47,475 nucleotides of DNA from Laspinema palackyanum D2a (GCA_025370845.1 JAMXFF010000054.1:1-47475), one strand, 5' to 3'. Shown: positions 8,122 through 17,797, counted from the stretch's first letter. The notes: generated by a model not told the origin, from the letters alone. Program-made: numbers and translations.

Positions 8122-8658
8122 TTAAGCGTCTTCGGCTGCTGGTTTCAGTTTAGAGAGTTCCGAGAATTGATCGGCGTAGATTTCGATTTCAATGTTTTCA
8201 TCGTCGCGAACCCCCAGAGATCGCTTCACCTGACCCAAAAACAAGGGTTTAGAGAGTCCCGGTTCAGGATGGACAATCGTGCGAGCTCGGATAGTTAATT
8301 GGTTTTCTCCACGGGAACTAAACCGCCCCTGAGAAAACAAATCATTGGCGGCTTGACGCAGGGTTAATTCTAGGTCAGACTCGGTAATCGTTGGCGGTAA
8401 AGCAATCACCGTTTGACTGCCGCCATTGTCGTAGACCCTGGTATAATGGAGGGCACCTGGGACTTGGACCCGAGTTAGAGGGACCAAGCTCAGGGCAAAT
8501 AAACCGCCGGTGAGGACTCCCATAAAGCCGGTAATTCCTACCAAGCGAAAGCGGACTCCCCATTTGAAGAGAAATCCTAACAGACTCAGGACTCCACTAA
8601 CCAGGGTGAGGATGCCTGCCCACTTAAAAGCAACGAAAAATTCTGCGGTTGTTAGCAT
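8122..8658 (-). CDS. ycf51: Ycf51 family protein
   Basis: A 178-residue protein with two N-terminal membrane segments (about 8-32 and 36-62; FKWAGILTLVSGVLSLLGFL and GITGFMGVLTGGLFALSLVP) followed by a soluble domain. This matches the Ycf51 (DUF2518) family of cyanobacteria and some plastids. The soluble part has VPGALHYTRVYDNGGSQTVI, PPTITESDLELTLRQAANDL and a C-terminal QVKRSLGVRDDENIEIEIY. Function is unknown in the family. It lies upstream of, and on the opposite strand to, nothing obviously linked; sufU on the same strand begins further upstream with a 50-base gap, so the two could be co-transcribed. Confidence 0.85.
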   Translation of the reverse strand: MLTTAEFFVAFKWAGILTLVSGVLSLLGFLFKWGVRFRLVGITGFMGVLTGGLFALSLVPLTRVQVPGALHYTRVYDNGGSQTVIALPPTITESDLELTLRQAANDLFSQGRFSSRGENQLTIRARTIVHPEPGLSKPLFLGQVKRSLGVRDDENIEIEIYADQFSELSKLKPAAEDA

Positions 8659-8708
8659 ATTGGTTTCTGGTGTAATTGAGGAGTAGTGTGGGTGAGTTCC
8701 ATTCAGAT

Positions 8709-9185
8709 TTAAGATTCCGCTTCATTACTGACAAAGCTATCGGAATCAGGGTTCGCTGATTCGATCGCCGCTTTTAGAGTATGCCAGCAGAGGTTGGCGC
8801 ATTTGATACGAACGGGAAATTGGGCGACCCCTTGCATGACATTGAGCTTGCGCTGTTCTTTCGGAAATTCCGCCTCGCCTTTCATCATGCTTTGGAAGCG
8901 CTGTACCATTTCAATGGCTTCCGCTGTGGATTTGCCGCGCAACGCTTCTGCCATCAGGTCAACGGACGCCATCGAGATGGCGCAGCCTTCCCCGTCAAAT
9001 TTTACTTCTTCAATGCGATCGCCCGCCTCATTCAGCCGCAATGTCAGTTCGATGGTATCGCCACAGGAGGGGTTATGTCCTCGCTGTCGGCGATGCACCG
9101 GATCGGTGACACCTCGATATTTGGGAGACTTGTAACGCTCCAGAATGACTTGCTGGTAGAGGTCGCGCAGATTGCTCAGAGACAT
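8709..9185 (-). CDS. sufU: SufU/NifU-like iron-sulfur cluster assembly protein
   Basis: A 158-residue protein of the IscU/SufU fold. Three ligand cysteines sit in the expected motifs: GHNPSCGDTI (C41, with D43), GEGCAIS (C68) and IKCANLCWHTL (C129), and the SufU-type insertion (RFQSMMKGE... region, about 97-118) between the second and third is present. It would accept sulfur from a SufS-type desulfurase or serve as a zinc-dependent sulfur-transfer partner; which applies in cyanobacteria cannot be told from sequence. No other suf gene is adjacent. It runs in the same direction as ycf51. Confidence 0.92.
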   Translation of the reverse strand: MSLSNLRDLYQQVILERYKSPKYRGVTDPVHRRQRGHNPSCGDTIELTLRLNEAGDRIEEVKFDGEGCAISMASVDLMAEALRGKSTAEAIEMVQRFQSMMKGEAEFPKEQRKLNVMQGVAQFPVRIKCANLCWHTLKAAIESANPDSDSFVSNEAES

Positions 9186-9417
9186 GATGGTAAGCGGGGA
9201 GAACTTAATTAATCTTTAGTTTAGATCCTATCAGCACTAGCACGCTTTGGAGTAGGTTGAGGGTGAGAAGTTCTGGAGAATCATCCTCTAGGGAATTTAA
9301 TTCTTAAAATCTCGCCTACCCATTTATCAGGACTGTTGCAGTTCTTGATGATGGCGAGGCGCGATGATCATGCTATATATTTTTATCATAAATTAAAATT
9401 TAATTAGAAAATCAACA

Positions 9418-10626
9418 ATGAAAAGCCCGATAGAAAAGTCTCAGGGATGGAATATCACTGAAGCGGAACGAGCTATTTATCGAAACCGATCTCAGGCATC
9501 GAGTGCGGCGAAGGCGAAGGCATTGCGGGGAGAGGGACCGAAACCCATTCATCCAATTAATGTGCCGAAGTTGCATCCAGAAGACTTGATGCCGCAGTTG
9601 CCACCTCATGGACTGCGATCGCTCTCTTTATTCAGTGGCGGAGGGGGTCTGGATTTAGGGTTCGATCGCGCCGGTTTTACTCATGTTGCCAGTTATGATA
9701 TTCTCCCCGATGCCGGTAAAACTTTAACGCAAAATCGCCCCCATTGGACGGTATTTGCTGGGGAACCCGGAGATGTCACCCCAATCGATTGGGGCAGTTA
9801 TCGCGGGTTAGTTGATGTGATTCATGGCGGTCCTCCTTGTCAGCCTTTTTCGGTGGCGGGTCATCAAAAAGGAAAAGCCGATCGCCGGGATATGTTTCCT
9901 GAATTTGTTCGCGCTGTCTTGGAAATTCAACCCTTAGCATTTGTCGCAGAAAATGTAACTGCACTACTGGGTAAAAAGTTTAATTCTTATGTAGAGGAAG
10001 AAATAGAAAAACCCCTAAGCAAAACCTATCATTTAACTAAATTTATTTTGTCTGCCCCCGATTTTGGGATTCCGCAAATCCGCAAGCGTGTTTTTTTTGT
10101 GGGATTTAAAACGGATAAAATGGCAGAAAAATATCAGCCACCTCAACCCACTCACCACTGGGAAAAGGGGGAAGCAATTAGTATCGGGCAAGCCATTCAG
10201 TTGGATTTATTTTCCCCAGGAGAGCCTTCCCAACTCCCTCGATGTATGGGGATTCGTGAAGCCTTGGGATTGCCGGATATCGGCTTTGATGCCTTAGCAC
10301 CGACGATTAGAAGTGGACTGACTGGACCCCGGCATACCACCTCAGTGTTGAGTAGTGTTTCCGCTCAAAAGACCTGGGAAAAACTACAAATTTGGCCCAA
10401 TGGAGTGGCTGCTAATCGAGAACAAGCGCATTTATTTGTGGCGAAGAGTGGTCATTTTCGATTGTCAGTGGCTGACTGTGCAATGATTCAAGGATTCCCG
10501 GAATTTTGGAGGATTGAGGGTGCGGTTTATATGGCATTAGGACAAATTGGGAATGCGGTTCCTCCACCTGTTGTTTATCGAGTGGCGGAATCGGTACAAG
10601 TTGCCATCCAAACTGATATAAATTAA
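9418..10626 (+). CDS. DNA (cytosine-5) methyltransferase, orphan
   Basis: C5-methyltransferase motifs are in order: motif I LFSGGGGLDLGF (71-82), motif IV GGPPCQPFS with catalytic C141, motif VI ENV (178-180), motif VIII QIRKRVFFVG and motif X GNAVPP (378-383). A target-recognition region lies between VIII and X. The N-terminal 65 residues are basic and Ala/Lys-rich, an extension ahead of the catalytic core. No endonuclease gene is adjacent, so it appears solitary. Solitary cyanobacterial C5 enzymes methylating CGATCG, the HIP1 core, are known; that this is one of them is a hypothesis. The upstream 100 bases are AT-rich. The TAA forms the foot of a terminator hairpin. Confidence 0.93.
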   Translation: MKSPIEKSQGWNITEAERAIYRNRSQASSAAKAKALRGEGPKPIHPINVPKLHPEDLMPQLPPHGLRSLSLFSGGGGLDLGFDRAGFTHVASYDILPDAGKTLTQNRPHWTVFAGEPGDVTPIDWGSYRGLVDVIHGGPPCQPFSVAGHQKGKADRRDMFPEFVRAVLEIQPLAFVAENVTALLGKKFNSYVEEEIEKPLSKTYHLTKFILSAPDFGIPQIRKRVFFVGFKTDKMAEKYQPPQPTHHWEKGEAISIGQAIQLDLFSPGEPSQLPRCMGIREALGLPDIGFDALAPTIRSGLTGPRHTTSVLSSVSAQKTWEKLQIWPNGVAANREQAHLFVAKSGHFRLSVADCAMIQGFPEFWRIEGAVYMALGQIGNAVPPPVVYRVAESVQVAIQTDIN

Positions 10627-10651
10627 GGACACGGCAGCAGCCGTGTCCTTA
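10624..10651. terminator. Hairpin between methyltransferase and FKBP genes
   Basis: TAAGGACACGGC (10624-10635), a four-base AGCA loop, and a perfect 12-bp complement (10640-10651). It begins on the stop codon of the methyltransferase and lies between convergent genes. There is no T-run, so it may act as an mRNA 3' end or a bidirectional barrier. Confidence 0.65.
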
Positions 10652-10678
10652 CGATGTCCGGTCAGAAATTGGGGAAAT

Positions 10679-11245
10679 TTATCCCGCGATTCTGAGCAGT
10701 TCTACATCAAAAATTAAGGTAGCATTGGGGGGAATAACGCCACCGGCACCGCGTGCACCGTAGCCTAATTCTGGGGGAATCACTAATTCGCGACGTCCGC
10801 CCACTTTCATGGTGGAGAGACCTTCATCCCAACCTTGGATAACTTGACCGACTCCGAGTTTGAAGGAAAATGGCTGATTCCGATCGCGGGAACTGTCAAA
10901 CTTGGTGCCATCTTCTAAGGTTCCGGTGTAGTGAACTACAACAGTTTGCCCCTTTTGAGGGGTTGCGCCGGTTCCTTCGGCGATTTCCGTATATTTCAGA
11001 CCCGAAGGTGTCGTTTCCATAGTTGTCGTTGTCTCCTGTTGTGTGGTGTCAGCGCTGGCGATTTGCGTCTGAGCGCTCAACCGCTGCGCCAACAGGGATT
11101 TGCTGGGCGTTGGTACTTCAGTTGTGGTTTGAGTTGGCTGAATGTTGGACGCGATCGCCTGACTTGAGCGATCGGTAAACTGAGCGACCACCAGCACCAA
11201 AACGCAGGCCAGCATCACCCCAAAGCTGATTAAAATTTCTCGCAA
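10679..11245 (-). CDS. FKBP-type peptidyl-prolyl cis-trans isomerase, exported or membrane-anchored
   Basis: The C-terminal about 105 residues form a complete FKBP domain: [64 protein letters not shown] and [10 protein letters not shown]. An N-terminal hydrophobic stretch ([16 protein letters not shown]) acts as a signal or anchor, followed by a Thr/Ser/Gln-rich linker of about 55 residues. The TTG at 11245 is chosen as start because an AGGAGG ribosome-binding site lies 7 bases ahead; a TTG at 11302 is also in frame but its extra 19 residues have no such support. It probably folds proteins in the periplasm or thylakoid lumen. Confidence 0.92.
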   Translation of the reverse strand: MREILISFGVMLACVLVLVVAQFTDRSSQAIASNIQPTQTTTEVPTPSKSLLAQRLSAQTQIASADTTQQETTTTMETTPSGLKYTEIAEGTGATPQKGQTVVVHYTGTLEDGTKFDSSRDRNQPFSFKLGVGQVIQGWDEGLSTMKVGGRRELVIPPELGYGARGAGGVIPPNATLIFDVELLRIAG

Positions 11246-11399
11246 AATCAGTCCTCCTGAGTAGCCTGTAATGGCTCCAATCGTTGGGCTAGAATTTGAC
11301 AACCCAGCGATTGTAGCCTGATCCCTACTCTAACGCCAAATGTCCCCCGGCTCGCCCCGGATTTCTGAATTGAGTATCGGACAGTGGGAGTAACCCCGC

Positions 11400-11723
11400 T
11401 TACCGCCACTGCTTATTTTCCAAATCGCGAATTTGACGTTCTAGGCGATCGAGGCGTCCTCTGAGTTCGTCCATTTCCGCTTGACGCGGCACTCCCAGGT
11501 CTTGCATGACGTTACGAATCTGGCGCTGCACCTGGGTTTCAAAATTCCCCTGTTCCGATTTCATCTGCTGCATGAGATCATCGACAAAATGTTTCGCTTG
11601 GTCGGGATTCAGTTTGCCATCCTGGACCCACTGGTCGCTGACCTCTTTGATTTTCTCGGCGACTAGCGAGGTGGTGCCAATGCCGATCAACAGCAGTTGC
11701 TTGAGCAAATTATTCGCATCCAT
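11400..11723 (-). CDS. Phasin-like coiled-coil protein
   Basis: A 107-residue protein with an amphipathic N-terminal helix (NNLLKQLLLIGIGTTSLVAEKI), a region SDQWVQDGKLNPDQAKHFVDDL and a long C-terminal coiled coil ending ELRGRLDRLERQIRDLENKQ. This is the layout of the short phasin-family proteins of cyanobacteria, which coat polyhydroxyalkanoate granules or other hydrophobic surfaces. No PHA synthase gene is nearby, so a role in granules is not supported here. The ATG follows an AGAGGAAA element about 12 bases upstream. Confidence 0.7.
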   Translation of the reverse strand: MDANNLLKQLLLIGIGTTSLVAEKIKEVSDQWVQDGKLNPDQAKHFVDDLMQQMKSEQGNFETQVQRQIRNVMQDLGVPRQAEMDELRGRLDRLERQIRDLENKQWR

Positions 11724-12015
11724 ATTGTTTTATTGTTTTCCTCTGACTGGGGTTATGAAAATATCATCTACGATAGCGCGGGCCTTCTAAAGCGTGCGAT
11801 CGCTGGCTCTATTTTGGCCCACTCTTCTATTGTGGGATATCGTATCCTGCTTCTGCGGCTGTTCTACCTCTTATGTTGTAGGGTTTCCATTCTGAGGCAG
11901 ACTGCCTTTACCCCAGATACTTAGGGTACGATGAAACAAAGGGCGGCTCTATGAGTGAGGAAACCCGCACTCAATCGCGATCGCCCCCTACCGGATTCCA
12001 CCCCCATTTGCCATC

Positions 12016-12378
12016 ATGTCTGACTGTCCGCAGTGCCATCAATCCGTTGATGACCAAGCTGTCAAATGTCCTTACTGCCAAACCCCACTCAAAGGATTTG
12101 GTCATCCCGGTATTCCCCTACATCAGGCCAACTCTGAAGCGTTTTTATGCCAGAGTTGCACTTACCATGAGGACGATACCTGCAACTATCCCCAGCGACC
12201 CTACGCCAAAACCTGTACGCTTTATCACGATAAATCTCAACCCCTGGTCCCGGTGATTCACACCCCCTATTCTCAGTCGAGGTCCTTTTCCGGGGTGAAT
12301 CGATGGGTAAGCAGACATCCTGGCGCGATCGCCTTGGTGGCGATCGCCCTAATTAGTCTCTTCCTGGCACTCCGATAA
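12016..12378 (+). CDS. Zinc-ribbon protein with C-terminal membrane anchor
   Basis: A 120-residue protein with an N-terminal zinc ribbon (C4, C7, C18, C21; CPQC and CPYC). A second cysteine set follows: C45, C48, C56, C67 with H51 and H71 nearby. It ends in one membrane helix (about 103-119, GAIALVAIALISLFLAL). It is likely a tail-anchored zinc protein with the metal domain in the cytoplasm. Homologues are common in cyanobacteria but have no known role. It converges on the acyltransferase gene with 13 bases between stops. An upstream ATG-start ORF in another frame overlaps it and is a shadow. Confidence 0.75.
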   Translation: MSDCPQCHQSVDDQAVKCPYCQTPLKGFGHPGIPLHQANSEAFLCQSCTYHEDDTCNYPQRPYAKTCTLYHDKSQPLVPVIHTPYSQSRSFSGVNRWVSRHPGAIALVAIALISLFLALR

Positions 12379-12391
12379 CCTCAACGATAAA

Positions 12392-13306
12392 CTAGGACCG
12401 ATCGCCGACTTCCGCAATCAACTGGTCCAAAGACTGCTGCATCTGAGTACAAACCAACTGATAGCACTCATTTACATAGTCGCGATCGCCTGCTGCCTCT
12501 CGTCCATACCGCTCAAAGGCGACTGGTGCACAAACCCGGGTATGAATCTTTGCCGGAAGGGGAAAATTCGGCCAAGGTCCAAAAGCAATCCCCCAAGGCA
12601 ACCCCAAATAAATGGGAAACACCACCGGATCAATCCCCAATAACCAAGGCATCCCCCACTCCTCATGCAACTGGCGCATTTGTTTGTAAATATCCGCCAT
12701 TACAAACAGAGTGTCATGAGCGCCATAGGAAATAATCGGTAAAATTGGGGCATTTTCGCGCAGGGCCAACTTAATAAACCCTTGGCGACCCGCAAAATAA
12801 ATTTTATCCCGCAGGTGATGGGGTCGAAACACATCCTCGGCACCCCCGGGATAGACTAACACCGTTGCCCCCTTTTGCAGGGCCGCGATCGCCATTTTGG
12901 GATGCGCCCGTAGCGCCCCACATTGGGCCGATTGGCGAACCACCGTATCGGGAAAGGTGTCCCAAACCGTCGGATGCATCAGTCCGTAGGTCAGGCGATC
13001 GAACCCTTGGCGACGGAACCAATCATACATAAACATAAACATATCCGGTGCCGCGAGTCCCCCATTGTGAGAACCCACCACCAGCATTTTTCCCTCGGGT
13101 AAAACATGATGCCATCCGTCGGTTTGCACGCTAAAATAGTGCTGGTATGCCCATTCCCACAGGGGCATAAACGATTGAATCACCCGGGGGTCCCGCTGGT
13201 CTAACGACCAACCATCATAGGGATGGCGATCGCCCTTTCGTGCGAGGAAATCAGGTTTAAAAAATGATTCCAGGTTGTCAAACAAAGCCTCTCCCAGCCC
13301 TTCCAT
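12392..13306 (-). CDS. Lysophospholipid/diacylglycerol acyltransferase family protein
   Basis: The product has the MGAT/DGAT-like LPLAT layout: an acyl-acceptor motif region VVGSHNGGLAAPD (the conserved His, in an H-N-G-G variant), then YGLMHPTVWDTFPDTVVRQ, and the second block VLVYPGGAEDVFRPHHLRDK and GFIKLALRENAPILPIISYG. In the family it moves an acyl group from acyl-ACP or acyl-CoA to a lipid acceptor at the membrane. A cyanobacterial member acylates plastoquinol or diacylglycerol; whether this is its orthologue is unproven. The start at 13306 (MEGLGEALFDNLESFF) is chosen because the 43 residues before it are polar, low in conserved features, and begin with TTG or an ATG at 13423; the start remains uncertain. 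Confidence 0.82.
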   Translation of the reverse strand: MEGLGEALFDNLESFFKPDFLARKGDRHPYDGWSLDQRDPRVIQSFMPLWEWAYQHYFSVQTDGWHHVLPEGKMLVVGSHNGGLAAPDMFMFMYDWFRRQGFDRLTYGLMHPTVWDTFPDTVVRQSAQCGALRAHPKMAIAALQKGATVLVYPGGAEDVFRPHHLRDKIYFAGRQGFIKLALRENAPILPIISYGAHDTLFVMADIYKQMRQLHEEWGMPWLLGIDPVVFPIYLGLPWGIAFGPWPNFPLPAKIHTRVCAPVAFERYGREAAGDRDYVNECYQLVCTQMQQSLDQLIAEVGDRS

Positions 13307-13753
13307 AGCAGAATAGCGCTTTCCAGAATAATCTGGTCTGCACCCTCTTGACAAATCTAGCAACTCTGGGGACCGCAATGGTCGCTCTGTGGCCCTGTCG
13401 CCTTCGGATTCCCCGTCCCCCATCCCGATCCACAACCCTGCGATATCCTCGACACATCCTCGTCATATCTGCCTTTTACATTAAAAATAGTCAGCCCTTC
13501 AACCCGGTTGAAACGGTCTCAACCCGTGCTGATGCGGGTCTTGACTTTATGCTAGAACGGTCTATAAAATAGCGAGTCTCTATCCTTGAGAAAATCTGAC
13601 TCTGTTCCCTCTGGGTCTAACCCAGACATGAAAGCAGGCCGATTTTTCCTGGATACTTCCCGATTAGTTTCGACGAGCTATATTATCCCGACTGCAAGCA
13701 AGAACGCTCGATTTTAAGGTAATGCAGGAGTTTTGCAGCAGGAGTTATCCCGA
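13307..13753. other. Intergenic region, acyltransferase / HtrA divergent
   Basis: About 450 bases between divergent genes. It holds the possible upstream coding extension of the acyltransferase (to 13435) and the promoter candidate at 13541-13568. An inverted motif AACCCGGTTGAAACGG / TCAACCCGT at about 13501-13526 is weak. No other coding region is supported. Confidence 0.5.
13541..13568 (+). promoter_or_regulatory. Sigma-70-type promoter for the HtrA gene
   Basis: TTGACT (13541-13546) and TATAAA (13563-13568) are spaced by 16 bases, a good match to the housekeeping consensus. It lies 185 bases before the ATG, giving a leader of roughly 180 bases. Confidence 0.6.
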
Positions 13754-15025
13754 ATGAAAACAACACAGGATCAGTTCAATACCCCCTCGGAACCCTTGAA
13801 GAATTCTGCTCATCCAGGGTCGGCCCCCGGTTGGCAAAAACCCCTCACCTATTTTTCTATCTTTCTCCTCGGCGCGAGTGCTACCTGGTCCGCTACGCAA
13901 TTTCTGAATGGACCAACCCTGGTTTCACCTGCGGTTAACGCGGCCTCTCCCGCTCAAGTCCAGACTGCGGCCCCAGTGATTCAGGCGAGATTGCCGATCG
14001 CAGACACCAATTTTATTACCCAGGTGGTTCAAAATGTGGGTCCGGCGGTGGTCCGGATTAATGCCTCCCGTACTGTGACGACCCAAATTCCCGATGCCTT
14101 TAATGATCCATTTTTCCGGCAATTTTTTGGGTCCCGATTGCCGACTCAACCTCAAGAGCGGGTAGAGCGGGGGACGGGTTCTGGGTTTATTATTAGTAAT
14201 GACGGCCAAATTCTCACCAATGCCCATGTTGTTGCCGGTGCGGATACGGTGGAAGTCACCCTCAAAGATGGTCGCTCGTTTACAGGTCGAGTCATGGGGA
14301 CGGACCCGGTAACCGATGTGGCGGTGGTGAAAATTGAGGCGAATGATTTGCCGACAGCAGTTGTGGGAGACTCAGAGCAATTGCAACCCGGGGAATGGGC
14401 GATCGCGATCGGCAATCCCCTCGGGTTGGATAATACGGTGACTGTGGGCATTATTAGCGGTACCGGGCGATCGAGTTCTCAAGTCGGGGTCCCGGATAAG
14501 CGGGTCAACTTTATTCAAACCGATGCGGCGATTAATCCCGGTAACTCAGGCGGTCCCCTGCTCAATCAGCGCGGTGAAGTGATTGGCATGAATACCGCGA
14601 TTATTCAAGGGGCTCAAGGTCTCGGATTTGCCATTCCCATTAATCGCGCTCAAGATATTGCTCAACAATTGATTGCTAATGGGGAAGTTCAACATCCCTA
14701 TCTCGGCATTCAAATGGTGCAGTTGACTTCAGAACTGAAAAATGAAATTAACAATAATCCCAATGCCGGGTTAACGGTTACTGAAGATAAAGGGATTTTA
14801 ATTGCTCAAGTTATGCCGGATTCTCCGGCGGTTCGCGGTGGACTCCGCGCCGGTGATGTGATTGTTTCGATTAATGGGGTACAGATGACGGATGCCAATG
14901 CTGTACAACAGCAAGTGGAACGGACTCGTGTCGGGGGCGAATTGCAAATGCAAGTGATTCGCAATGGTCAACCGATGACTTTGGCGGTACAACCCGGTGC
15001 TTTTCCTTCCCAAGCGAGTAATTAA
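13754..15025 (+). CDS. HtrA/Deg-type serine protease with PDZ domain
   Basis: A 423-residue protein from the ATG at 13754, which has GGAG 9 bases ahead; a TTG seven codons upstream is less likely. After a membrane anchor or signal segment ([20 protein letters not shown]) comes a trypsin-like protease domain. The triad is H158 (NAHVVAGAD), D188 (TDVAVVKIE) and S265 (NPGNSGGPL). A single PDZ domain closes the protein ([36 protein letters not shown]). It is an HhoA/HhoB/HtrA-type cyanobacterial Deg protease acting in the periplasm or lumen on damaged proteins, often under light or heat stress. Which of the three paralogues it is cannot be decided by eye. Confidence 0.95.
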   Translation: MKTTQDQFNTPSEPLKNSAHPGSAPGWQKPLTYFSIFLLGASATWSATQFLNGPTLVSPAVNAASPAQVQTAAPVIQARLPIADTNFITQVVQNVGPAVVRINASRTVTTQIPDAFNDPFFRQFFGSRLPTQPQERVERGTGSGFIISNDGQILTNAHVVAGADTVEVTLKDGRSFTGRVMGTDPVTDVAVVKIEANDLPTAVVGDSEQLQPGEWAIAIGNPLGLDNTVTVGIISGTGRSSSQVGVPDKRVNFIQTDAAINPGNSGGPLLNQRGEVIGMNTAIIQGAQGLGFAIPINRAQDIAQQLIANGEVQHPYLGIQMVQLTSELKNEINNNPNAGLTVTEDKGILIAQVMPDSPAVRGGLRAGDVIVSINGVQMTDANAVQQQVERTRVGGELQMQVIRNGQPMTLAVQPGAFPSQASN

Positions 15026-15061
15026 TTGGCACTCCAGTTAGTATTTCAATCATTTTTATCT

Positions 15062-15112
15062 GGCTCTGTTGGGGAAGCGTTTACAAGACTTCCCAGCAGA
15101 GCCAACTTTTTT
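15062..15112 (+). terminator. Rho-independent terminator of the HtrA gene
   Basis: GGCTCTG...GGGGAAG (15062-15077) pairs with CTTCCC...CAGAGCC (15089-15103) with one bulge, and six T residues follow at 15107-15112. It lies 37 bases after the stop codon of the protease. Confidence 0.8.
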
Positions 15113-15224
15113 AAAGCCGCTTGATATTCATTAAGAAGTGTTTGTAAGAAGCCATTGAATATTAAGTTTAAATAAGGCCGATCGCCGGTTAAGAGAGCGA
15201 AAGAAACGGTTGAGAGCGCTCTGA

Positions 15225-16097
15225 TTAACCGGATGCCGTCACGACGCGATCGCGTCCTTGGGTCTTCCCCTGATATAACGCCGCATCCGCTGCTTGCATG
15301 AGCTGGTTTCCAGTTACCCCATGCTGGGGAAACACAGCCAATCCAACGGAAATACTTACCCCCGGAAGATCTTGAGATAAATAAGTCAATTTTAGACGTT
15401 TAACCTGTCTGCGTAGATGCTCCGCTTGTTGCTGAGTCTTTTCTAAAGATGCTTCGGGTAAAATGACCATAAACTCCTCTCCCCCATATCGACAAGGAAT
15501 ATCAAGGGCACCACTTTCAGTTTTGAGTAGCCATCCTAGTTCCCTTAAGACTACATCCCCCGCTTCATGTCCGTAGGTATCGTTGAATCCTTTAAAATGG
15601 TCAACATCCAGCATGATCAGACCCAGCGATCGCTCGGTCAGTTGAGCACGACACAGTTCTCGTTCTAAAGATTTGGCTAAATACCTGCGGTTAAATAAAC
15701 CCGTTAACGGATCGCGAATACACTGCTCATGCAATAACTCTTCCATGAGATCGGAATGTTGGACGATCGTATCGAGCATGATTTCTAAATCGGCTTTTTC
15801 TCGGAGCAGGTTCGTCACCAGAAACTGGTAGGTGGATTCAGTCTGCTTGCGATCGCGCCGTTCGGCTTCCAATTTTTGGGTTAACTCGGAGACCAAAGCG
15901 CTCAGGGCCTGGGTATGGAGCATCAAGGTCTTTTGGTTACAAAGCAGTTTGGCCTTTTCCTGCTTAACTTTATCAAGTTTCAGGCGCAGCCTTTCCACCT
16001 CCCACAGAAGAGAGGTGTTGGGTTCTGGCTCATCTTCATCGTCTCGATAAAATGGGGTCTTGACACAAGTCAGGTTTCTCGATGGCTCAATTATCAT
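15225..16097 (-). CDS. GGDEF diguanylate cyclase with N-terminal coiled coil
   Basis: A 290-residue protein. Residues about 28-110 are a charged coiled coil (LLWEVERLRLKLDKVKQEKA). The GGDEF domain starts at DPLTGLFNRRYLAKSLEREL, has the metal-binding LDVDHFKGFNDTYGHEAGD and an intact active site RYGGEEFMVILP, so it should make cyclic di-GMP. Five residues before the active site the inhibitory RxxD motif reads G-A-L-D, so the arginine of the I-site is missing and product inhibition is probably weak. GGAGT precedes the ATG by 8 bases. No sensor domain is recognised; the coiled coil may be the dimerisation and input part. Confidence 0.92.
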   Translation of the reverse strand: MIIEPSRNLTCVKTPFYRDDEDEPEPNTSLLWEVERLRLKLDKVKQEKAKLLCNQKTLMLHTQALSALVSELTQKLEAERRDRKQTESTYQFLVTNLLREKADLEIMLDTIVQHSDLMEELLHEQCIRDPLTGLFNRRYLAKSLERELCRAQLTERSLGLIMLDVDHFKGFNDTYGHEAGDVVLRELGWLLKTESGALDIPCRYGGEEFMVILPEASLEKTQQQAEHLRRQVKRLKLTYLSQDLPGVSISVGLAVFPQHGVTGNQLMQAADAALYQGKTQGRDRVVTASG

Positions 16098-16497
16098 GAC
16101 GCGGGACTCCTTTAAACTTTTCTATTATATCTCGACTCTAAATGGAGTGTCATCCCTTTGATAGATGCAATTTTTTAAAAAATAGAGTATGCATTCTATT
16201 TTTGTGTGCCTGATTCCCGATTCCGTCCTTATAGGAACATCATAGTTCGGGCAGCCGTCAGCCGTTGGTATATTTGGAACCCCTTTATCAGATTTTTCCG
16301 GAAGTTTCTGGAAGCGTTGACCCACCCTTCTATGATTCCCCCTTTTCAACGGCTCAACTTCCGTTTAAAAAATCCCTTTATAACTAATTGCCTTCAGTTA
16401 TGACACAAGACCCTAAAGCCGGTTATCTTCACTCCCCGGTTGAAGGGTTTTATCAGAAGTAATTAAACGGATTTTTGAGAAAATTCACCCCACCGAC
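16098..16497. other. Intergenic region upstream of the GGDEF gene
   Basis: About 400 bases without a supported gene. It contains an inverted repeat AAAAATAGA / TCTATTTTT (16178-16186 and 16195-16203) around a GTATGCAT loop, about 80 bases upstream of the GGDEF start. Small ORFs here have no ribosome-binding site and no family features. Confidence 0.5.
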
Positions 16498-17577
16498 TCA
16501 AGCCAAAGGAAGAGAGAACTCAAACCGGCTGCCTTTTCCCACTTCACTCTCGACTTGCATCTGGCCCCCTTGGAGTTCCACTAACCGCCGAGAAATGGCT
16601 AAACCGATGCCGGTGCCATTGCTGCCACTGGACCTGCGCCAGAAGCGATCGAACACATGAGGCAGATCCTCTGGGGGGATACCGGACCCTGTATCAATCA
16701 CGGCAATCCACAGATAACCCCCATTGGTCCAGGTTCGCAGACAAATCGAACCCGTCGCGGTATGACGCAAAGCATTCCCCAGAAGATTGACTAGCACTTG
16801 TTCTAAGCGATCGGGGTCCGCCATGACCCCCGGGAGTTGAGGAGGACAGTCTAATTGCAACACCAGGTTTTCTTCCACAATCCAATCGGAAAACCGTTCA
16901 ATTAAGGTTTCCAATAAAGGACGCACATTCATTCGCTGCAAATCAATCGGCAAATAACCCGCTTCCGCTTTGGAGAGTTCCTGCAAGTCATTGACTAACC
17001 GTTCCAAACGCCGAGTTTCTTTGGCAAGACGGTGATAAATATCGGGGTCCGGTGGCAGGGTCCCATCTTCGAGTTGTTCCAAATTGCCCCGAATAATGGT
17101 TAAAGGGGTTCGCAATTCGTGAGTCAAATCGCTAATCAATTCCCGGCGTCGGTGCTCCACATTTTCGATACTGGCTGCCATGCGGTTAAAGCTGGCACTG
17201 AGGCGATTGAGTTCAGGAATTTCACTGGCAGGCATTCGTTGATGGAGTTCACCGGCGGCAAATTTTTGGGTGACTCGTTCCATGAGAGTCATGGGTTTAG
17301 TAATCCGTTTGGCAACAAAATAACTGAGTAAACCGGCCCCAGTAGTTCCGACAATTACGGACCAAAATGTGCCCCGATTCCAGGTGGTTTCAAAGACATC
17401 GACTAAAGAAGTGCGGACATAGTGAAGGTTAAATCCTTTGCCTTCAAGTTGTTGAAGGTGAACGATAAAGAAGCGGGGGGAGGAGAGTTTGCCGGTAATG
17501 ACGAGGACGGTCACCCCAACCATTAAGACGAGGAGATGGGATAAAAATAAACGCGATCGCAATCCTATCTTAGCCAT
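16498..17577 (-). CDS. HAMP-type sensor histidine kinase (orphan)
   Basis: A 359-residue protein from the ATG at 17577; a TTG four codons upstream is possible. It has a first membrane helix ([20 protein letters not shown]), a short periplasmic loop of about 45 residues, a second helix ([19 protein letters not shown]), a HAMP linker ([20 protein letters not shown]), a HisKA box with the phospho-histidine in [10 protein letters not shown], and an HATPase_c domain with [22 protein letters not shown] and [10 protein letters not shown]. The short extracytoplasmic loop suggests envelope or membrane sensing. No response regulator is adjacent, unlike most BaeS-like kinases, so its partner is elsewhere. 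Confidence 0.94.
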   Translation of the reverse strand: MAKIGLRSRLFLSHLLVLMVGVTVLVITGKLSSPRFFIVHLQQLEGKGFNLHYVRTSLVDVFETTWNRGTFWSVIVGTTGAGLLSYFVAKRITKPMTLMERVTQKFAAGELHQRMPASEIPELNRLSASFNRMAASIENVEHRRRELISDLTHELRTPLTIIRGNLEQLEDGTLPPDPDIYHRLAKETRRLERLVNDLQELSKAEAGYLPIDLQRMNVRPLLETLIERFSDWIVEENLVLQLDCPPQLPGVMADPDRLEQVLVNLLGNALRHTATGSICLRTWTNGGYLWIAVIDTGSGIPPEDLPHVFDRFWRRSSGSNGTGIGLAISRRLVELQGGQMQVESEVGKGSRFEFSLPLA

Positions 17578-17797
17578 AGTTTTAAGCAACTTTTACCCGG
17601 TTTCTGACCCCAATTATGCAGGGTTTCAGCGTTGATAGGACTTCCGCATTGCCGCTATATCTGTAGTGACAATTCCCTTGGATGCCCCTACAGGGTTTCA
17701 GGTCCATTGCTTCGGTCCGGGCAGGGTGACTGCTCAGAGACCATCCCCGGGTGACGGGCGATCGCCTTTGGATGCTATTTTAGCGATTTTCATTGAA

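Noticed and set aside
11951-12256. 101-codon ORF
   Set aside because: It overlaps the zinc-ribbon gene in another frame; the zinc-ribbon frame has ordered cysteines and a membrane anchor.
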